DNA of 64,000 nucleotides from Leclercia pneumoniae (GTDB lineage: Bacteria > Pseudomonadota > Gammaproteobacteria > Enterobacterales > Enterobacteriaceae), in the NCBI RefSeq assembly GCF_017348915.1, contig NZ_CP071383.1, positions 2,976,001 through 3,040,000 on the forward strand, read 5' to 3'. The notes beneath the pieces are model-generated. The model was not told the DNA's origin, made no database searches, and saw only the letters and a list, made by a program, of their open reading frames with translations. Of this stretch, positions 62,881-64,000 are shown piece after piece (position 1 is the first letter of the stretch; each line of letters begins with the position of its first letter). The position numbers were made by a program, and so were the translations under genes.

Positions 62881-64000
62881 TTAACTTACAAGATCAGTTT
62901 CTTTTGCTGGCCAGAATTTCAGCCCCTGCGTGGCCATCTGCAATAGTGCGTCGCACGGTGCGAACCGTGGGCCATATTGCGCAGCCAGACGCTGCAACGT
63001 TGCAACCACTTCACCCGCTCCCAGCGTATCCATATACCTGAACGGGCCACCCAGGAAAGGTGGAAAACCGATACCAAACACCGCACCGATATCGCCATCC
63101 CGGGCGTTTTTGATCACACCCTCGTCAAAGCAGCGTGCCGCTTCGTTAAGCATCATCATTACGCAGCGTTCTACGCACTGCGCTGCGGAGAGTTTGCTCT
63201 GCCCCTGTGACCTAATAAGCCCATAAATCGCTGGGTCAACTTGCTTCTTGCTTTTACGCCCTTTTGCAGCGTAAAGATAGAAACCACGGCCATTTTTTCT
63301 GCCTTTGCGATCGTCATTCAAAATCGCTGCAACGATGTTTGCAGGGGCAGCAAATCGTTCACCGTAAGCACTTTCCAGTACAGGAATAATTTTAGTTCCG
63401 GTATCAATTCCTACCTCATCCAAAAGTTGGATTGGGCCGACGGGGAAACCAAATTTCACCAGTGCGTCGTCGATATGCTCGACCTTTTCCCCTTCGGTGA
63501 GTAGACGCATCGCCTCATTAATGTAGGGAGCAAGAATACGGTTCACGTAGAAACCGGCTTTATCCGCTACCACGATCGGCGTTTTTCCCTGCTTTTTCGC
63601 CAGACTGACGATAGTTGCCACGGTTTGCGGACTGGTCGCAGCGTGTGGAATCACCTCCACCAGCGGCATTTTTTCAACCGGACTAAAGAAATGGAGCCCA
63701 ATCACTTGCTCCGGCCGCGCAGCAAGGGCGGCAATATCACTAATCGGCAGCGAAGAGGTATTTGACGCAAAAATGGTGTGCGGCGCGCAGTGCGCTTCAA
63801 CCTCTGCCACCATCTGCTGTTTAAGCGCCAGATCTTCAAACACCGCCTCGATCACCACATCCCGGTGATGAAATCCGCTGTAGTCCGTGGTACCGGAGAT
63901 CATTCCCAGGGTTTTATCGCGCTCGCTGGCTTTGATATGGCGCCGTTTGACCTTGTTATCAAGCTGCTGCCAACTGTGCTGCAGCGCATGATTGATCCCT
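62881..64000 (-). CDS. fadJ: FadJ multifunctional fatty acid oxidation protein (3' part)
   Basis: FadJ is the anaerobic counterpart of FadB, with enoyl-CoA hydratase and 3-hydroxyacyl-CoA dehydrogenase activities, working with FadI. Only the C-terminal 372 codons are inside the window, and the frame stays open to the right edge, where it reads [16 protein letters not shown]. The part present covers the end of the NAD-binding domain ([31 protein letters not shown]) and the dehydrogenase C-domains ([44 protein letters not shown]). The start and hydratase domain lie outside. Confidence 0.95.
   Translation of the reverse strand, partial: GINHALQHSWQQLDNKVKRRHIKASERDKTLGMISGTTDYSGFHHRDVVIEAVFEDLALKQQMVAEVEAHCAPHTIFASNTSSLPISDIAALAARPEQVIGLHFFSPVEKMPLVEVIPHAATSPQTVATIVSLAKKQGKTPIVVADKAGFYVNRILAPYINEAMRLLTEGEKVEHIDDALVKFGFPVGPIQLLDEVGIDTGTKIIPVLESAYGERFAAPANIVAAILNDDRKGRKNGRGFYLYAAKGRKSKKQVDPAIYGLIRSQGQSKLSAAQCVERCVMMMLNEAARCFDEGVIKNARDGDIGAVFGIGFPPFLGGPFRYMDTLGAGEVVATLQRLAAQYGPRFAPCDALLQMATQGLKFWPAKETDLVS

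Overview
The window is a piece of an enterobacterial chromosome. Gene order and protein sequences follow the E. coli/Salmonella backbone from nuoN to fadJ almost gene for gene. Several differences (a Salmonella-type PTS/transketolase locus after pta in place of yfcC, a GNAT gene where E. coli has yfcI, and GC-rich palindromic CCCTCTCCC repeats) suggest Enterobacter or a close relative such as Leclercia or Lelliottia. The genus is inferred from recalled sequences, not from a search. I saw no rRNA, tRNA, CRISPR array, insertion sequence, prophage or origin.

Layout. 1-15143: the complete nuo operon on the minus strand (nuoA at the right end to nuoN at the left), encoding the 13-subunit respiratory complex I with a fused NuoCD, and closed by tandem hairpin terminators. 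15144-17661: two long AT-rich non-coding stretches flanking lrhA. 17662-23236: alaA, yfbR, then yfbS, yfbT, yfbU and yfbV. 23574-26995: ackA-pta, the acetate/acetyl-phosphate branch. 27041-32293: an accessory unit of a UlaA-type PTS (EIIA, EIIB, EIIC), a transketolase split into two subunits, and a divergent LacI/GntR-type repressor with two palindromic operators. 32297-36840: yfcD, yfcE, yfcF/yfcG, folX, yfcH and a GNAT acetyltransferase.

36863-41009: histidine and lysine/arginine/ornithine ABC uptake (hisP, hisM, hisQ, hisJ, argT) behind a recognisable sigma-54 promoter. 41219-50927: ubiX, purF, cvpA (PurR box), dedD, folC, accD, dedA, truA, usg, pdxB. 51042-54687: flk, yfcJ, fabB, the last with adjacent FabR and FadR sites shared with divergent mnmC. 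54846-64000: mnmC, yfcL, epmC, yfcA, mepA, aroC, prmB, smrB, sixA and the 3' part of fadJ, which runs off the right edge.

Most of the window is conserved housekeeping DNA. The least understood part is 27041-32293. It has a PTS and a transketolase but no kinase, isomerase or phosphatase, so the imported phosphorylated sugar may itself be a transketolase donor. Its substrate cannot be read from the sequence. Start codons were moved to internal ATG/GTG codons where the ribosome binding site and family length favoured it, and each such choice is stated.
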